DNA of 9,867 nucleotides from JANMDR01 sp031376425 (GTDB lineage: Bacteria; Pseudomonadota; Gammaproteobacteria; Burkholderiales; Usitatibacteraceae). Below are positions 7,565 to 9,867 of the stretch, piece by piece; within the stretch, counting starts at the first letter, position 1, and each line of letters begins with the position of its first letter. Under the pieces are notes generated by a model. That model searched no databases. It worked only from the letters and a program-made list of their open reading frames with translations, and was not told the origin of the DNA. The stretch covers positions 1 through 9,867 of the forward strand of contig JANMDR010000212.1 of NCBI GenBank assembly GCA_031376425.1, in the 5' to 3' direction. The translations under genes and the position numbers were made by a program.

Positions 7565-8092
7565 TTATTGAAGTAAATCGGCGATGCGCAATCGCGCAAT
7601 ATCAATGACTTGCGACAGCGCATTGATATGTTCCATCTCAATGGTGTTATGAAGTCGGGCTTCAAGCTGCGCCAAAATTGTTGCGGATGTATTTAAACGT
7701 GCGCAGATGATGAAGGGAAAACTAAACTTGTTCATATAGGCGGCATTGCCTGCTAATAGACGCGCCCGCGCGGAAGCATCCAGCGCCGTTAGCCCAGCTG
7801 TGGTTTGCTCATGCTGTGATTCAGCGGTGAGTGCTGCCAATTGCGCGACAGATTGCCCAAGTTCCGGGTGCGCCCGTAAAAGCGCTAATTGTTGGCCGTG
7901 TTCCAGTGTTTGCAATAGCCCATAAAGCTTCGTGCAGAGGTCTTCCGCGCTTTTAAATGGTCGCGCGCTGGCAAGTAGGGCTGCTAACGCCGGCGAACGC
8001 TCTAAAACGCCGCCAAACGCGTCGCTGAACTCGATGGCTGAAGCTGCATTTAGGGCATTCAGTTTGGTGGATGTGAATTTGATTGCTGGCAT
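7565..8092 (-). CDS. uraD: OHCU decarboxylase
   Basis: This enzyme decarboxylates OHCU stereospecifically to (S)-allantoin, the third step from urate. The protein has 175 residues, usual for the family, and looks all-helical and cytoplasmic. Signature elements are HPELG at 75-79 with catalytic His75, the ES-x2-EQ segment (91-96), and NAAYMNKFSFPFIIC (116-130; the family more often has KFGFPF). It is the first gene of the leftward run uraD-uraH-puuD-moaA, diverging from puuE across 57 bases. Only GAG, four bases upstream, hints at a ribosome binding site. Some genomes fuse this domain to UraH or PuuE; here all three are separate genes. Confidence 0.95.
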   Translation of the reverse strand: MPAIKFTSTKLNALNAASAIEFSDAFGGVLERSPALAALLASARPFKSAEDLCTKLYGLLQTLEHGQQLALLRAHPELGQSVAQLAALTAESQHEQTTAGLTALDASARARLLAGNAAYMNKFSFPFIICARLNTSATILAQLEARLHNTIEMEHINALSQVIDIARLRIADLLQ

Positions 8093-8149
8093 TGCTCAAT
8101 TTTAGCTGTTTTGTGACTACAATACCTGAACCACTATTGATATTCCAAC
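8093..8149. promoter_or_regulatory. Divergent control region between uraD and puuE with two short dyads
   Basis: This 57-base gap must hold the start signals of both arms of the purine-ureide locus, unless they lie inside the flanking genes. Two inverted repeats are visible. TTGT-GACT-ACAA spans 8111-8122. CAATA-N10-TATTG spans 8120-8139 and shares three bases with the first. Both are the right size for binding of a dimeric regulator, but arms of four and five bases can arise by chance, and I cannot tie them to a family. TAAAAT on the minus strand (8099-8104) is a good -10 box but lies only six bases before the uraD ATG and lacks a -35 partner. No regulator gene is in the window. Confidence 0.45.
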
Positions 8150-9070
8150 ATGACGAACGATAATAATTATCCCCGCGATCTCGCCGGTTATGCCAATCAC
8201 CCGCCTCTGGTCATCTGGCCCAATAATGCAAAAATTGCGGTGCAATTTGTGCTTAATATTGAAGAAGGCGCTGAAAACTGCGTTTTGCATGGCGATGCCG
8301 CCAGTGAAACTTTCTTGTCCGAAATTATTGGCGCACAGGCGTTTAATGCGCGGCATATGAGCATGGAAAGTATTTATGAATACGGTTCGCGTGCGGGGGT
8401 GTGGCGGATTTTAGCGGAGTTTGAAAAACGCAAATTGCCGCTGACTATTTTTGCTGTAGCGATGGCGCTGGTGCGTAATCCCGATATTGTGGCCGCGTTG
8501 CGAACTAGCCCGCATGAAGTGGCGTGCCACGGCCTGCGCTGGATAAGTTATCAAAACGTAGCCGAAGACGTAGAGCGCGAGCATATGCGTGCCGCGACAG
8601 CCATTCTGACTGAGTTATTTGGCAAGCCGCCGCTCGGTTGGTACACTGGCCGCGATAGCCCCAATACGGCGCGTTTATTAGCGGAGCAGGGTGGCTATTT
8701 ATACAGCGCCGATTCTTATGCAGATGACTTACCCTACTACGTGCTGCAAAAAAATGGCCCGCAGTTGATTGTGCCCTACACGTTGGACGCTAACGATATG
8801 CGCTTTGCCAGCCCCCAAGGTTTTAATACGGCGACGCATTTTTATGAATACTTGCGCGATAGTTTTGATGCACTTTATGCCGAGGGTGAGAGTGCGCCGA
8901 AGATGCTATCAATCGGCATGCATGCCCGTATTTTGGGGCGTCCGGGGCGTATTGTGGCGCTGCAGAAGTTTTTAGACCATGTACAAAAGCATGATCGCGT
9001 GTGGGTGTGCACGCGAGCAGAAATTGCTCAGCATTGGCTAAAAAATCATCCCTATGAGATTGCCAAATGA
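8150..9070 (+). CDS. puuE: Allantoinase PuuE (polysaccharide deacetylase family)
   Basis: PuuE hydrolyses (S)-allantoin to allantoate in the cytoplasm. It is the NodB/polysaccharide-deacetylase-type allantoinase, unrelated to the amidohydrolase-type AllB. The protein has 306 residues, normal for the family. Recognisable stretches are YPRDLAGY near the N-terminus, FVLNIEEGAE (33-42), SMESIYEYGSRAGVWRI (71-87), EVACHGLRWI (123-132), WYTGRDSPNT (164-173), YSADSYADDLPY (185-196) and IGMHARILGRPGR (255-267). There is no signal peptide, which argues against a true cell-wall polysaccharide deacetylase. It heads the rightward arm, diverging from uraD, and its TGA stop overlaps the ATG of the next gene. 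No Shine-Dalgarno motif precedes the ATG at 8150. Confidence 0.95.
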   Translation: MTNDNNYPRDLAGYANHPPLVIWPNNAKIAVQFVLNIEEGAENCVLHGDAASETFLSEIIGAQAFNARHMSMESIYEYGSRAGVWRILAEFEKRKLPLTIFAVAMALVRNPDIVAALRTSPHEVACHGLRWISYQNVAEDVEREHMRAATAILTELFGKPPLGWYTGRDSPNTARLLAEQGGYLYSADSYADDLPYYVLQKNGPQLIVPYTLDANDMRFASPQGFNTATHFYEYLRDSFDALYAEGESAPKMLSIGMHARILGRPGRIVALQKFLDHVQKHDRVWVCTRAEIAQHWLKNHPYEIAK

Positions 9071-9867
9071 TGAAATTTGCTGATGCTATTTTTGCGCAAA
9101 CGCGCCAAATGGCTGCCTGTTCGGAGCAAGCTGACGGGATCACCCGCGTCTATCTAAGTGCCGAACATAAGCAGGCGGGCAGCATTATTTTGGAACTCAT
9201 GCGGGCTGCAGGTATGGACGCGCACTGGGACGCCTTGGGCAATGTAGTTGGCCGTTATGCTGGAGCATCAGTTGAGGCAAAAGTGCTGATGCTGGGCTCG
9301 CACATGGATAGCGTGCGCAATGCCGGTGCCTACGATGGTACCTTTGGCATATTAAGTGCCATCGCCTGTGTTGGTGAGCTTCACCGCAATCGTCAGCGTT
9401 TGGAAGTTGCTTTAGAAGTGATTGCGTTTGCCGATGAAGAAGGTGTGCGTTTTGGTGCCACCCTAATCGGCAGCCGTGCTTTTGCTGGCAAGTTTGATCC
9501 AGCATGGCTTGAAATTGTCGATGCCAATGGTATTAGCATGGCGCAAGCCTTGCGTGATTTTGGGAGTGAAGTGAGCGTTGCGATGCTAGGCACCTTGGCC
9601 AGCGTGCAGGCGCTTAGACGTGATGCCACTAAGGTGCTGGCTTATGTAGAAAGCCATATTGAACAAGGTCCCGTGTTGCTCAACGGTAACTTCGCCGTGG
9701 GCGCTGTAAGCGCAATAGCGGGCGCTACGCGGGTTCGGGTGCGCGTAGTTGGGCTGGCAGGGCATGCGGGCACGGTACCAATGCCTTTGCGTCGTGACGC
9801 GCTGGCTGGAGCAGCGAGTATGTGTGTAGCTATTGAACAATATGCGGTTGCAACTGCATTTGTCACC
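9067..9867 (+). CDS. allC: Allantoate amidohydrolase, M20 family (3' truncated by window)
   Basis: This enzyme releases ammonia and carbon dioxide from allantoate, giving ureidoglycine or, after its decay, ureidoglycolate. The frame is open to the right edge, so 267 of the usual roughly 410-420 residues are seen. Metal-site residues are His79 (GSHMDSV), Asp90 (NAGAYDG), Glu125 (FADEEGVRFG) and His197 (ESHIEQGPVL). FGATLIGSRAF and GLAGHAGTVPM (229-239) belong to the AllC / N-carbamoyl-amino-acid hydrolase (hydantoinase-carbamoylase) group. Sequence alone does not separate allantoate amidohydrolase from L-carbamoylase or ureidopropionase; the position directly after puuE makes allantoate the likely substrate. 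The ATG at 9067 overlaps the puuE stop (ATGA); a second ATG at 9070 follows at once. GAGA at 9056-9059, seven bases before the start, is the best ribosome binding site in the window. Confidence 0.93.
   Translation, partial: MMKFADAIFAQTRQMAACSEQADGITRVYLSAEHKQAGSIILELMRAAGMDAHWDALGNVVGRYAGASVEAKVLMLGSHMDSVRNAGAYDGTFGILSAIACVGELHRNRQRLEVALEVIAFADEEGVRFGATLIGSRAFAGKFDPAWLEIVDANGISMAQALRDFGSEVSVAMLGTLASVQALRRDATKVLAYVESHIEQGPVLLNGNFAVGAVSAIAGATRVRVRVVGLAGHAGTVPMPLRRDALAGAASMCVAIEQYAVATAFVT

Noticed and set aside
8099..8104. TAAAAT as the -10 box of a uraD promoter
   Set aside because: It is a good hexamer, but it lies six bases before the ATG and no -35-like hexamer lies 15-18 bases upstream; kept only as a remark on the divergent region.
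8823..9143. 106-codon minus-strand frame across the puuE-allC junction, and further minus-strand frames to 9866
   Set aside because: They are antisense to puuE and to the M20 peptidase-family gene, whose metal and substrate motifs are intact on the plus strand.
1..9867. CRISPR arrays, tRNA/rRNA genes, insertion sequences, att sites, rho-independent terminators
   Set aside because: No regularly spaced repeats, RNA-gene signatures, transposase or integrase frames, or hairpin-plus-T-run structures were found by eye. Gaps between genes are at most about 70 bases.

Overview
The window is ordinary, densely packed proteobacterial chromosome. The moderate G+C content (about half), the style of ComEC and the long-N-terminus MoaA resemble Betaproteobacteria, most likely Burkholderiales. 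That placement rests on remembered family resemblance, not on a search. I see no rRNA, tRNA, IS element, CRISPR array or integrase. Almost every base is coding, and no gap between genes exceeds about 70 bases.

Left part, + strand: the 3' part of comEC (DNA-uptake channel, cut by the window's left edge). After a 70-base AT-rich gap comes a two-gene formaldehyde-detoxification unit: frmA (S-(hydroxymethyl)glutathione dehydrogenase) and fghA (S-formylglutathione hydrolase). The 3' end of fghA overlaps by 74 bases the 3' end of a convergent DUF2461 gene of unknown function.

Right part: a purine-ureide catabolic locus built around a 57-base divergent gap (8093-8149). Leftward (- strand) run uraD, uraH and puuD, followed by moaA, which overlaps puuD by four bases, and then the DUF2461 gene. 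Rightward (+ strand) run puuE and an allantoate amidohydrolase gene, also joined by an ATGA overlap and cut by the right edge. Together these encode urate -> 5-hydroxyisourate (PuuD) -> OHCU (UraH) -> (S)-allantoin (UraD) -> allantoate (PuuE) -> ureidoglycine-level products (AllC-like). Urate oxidation is by the membrane-bound cytochrome-c-fused PuuD type rather than the soluble uricase. MoaA makes the first intermediate of molybdenum cofactor. Xanthine dehydrogenase, which supplies the urate, needs that cofactor, so its place in this run makes metabolic sense.

No transcription regulator lies in the window. The divergent gap holds two short overlapping inverted repeats that are candidate operator sites. 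I found no convincing previously undescribed system. The points most worth a second look are the puuD-moaA coupling with an uncertain moaA start, the divergent control region, the convergent coding overlap, and the general lack of strong Shine-Dalgarno sequences.
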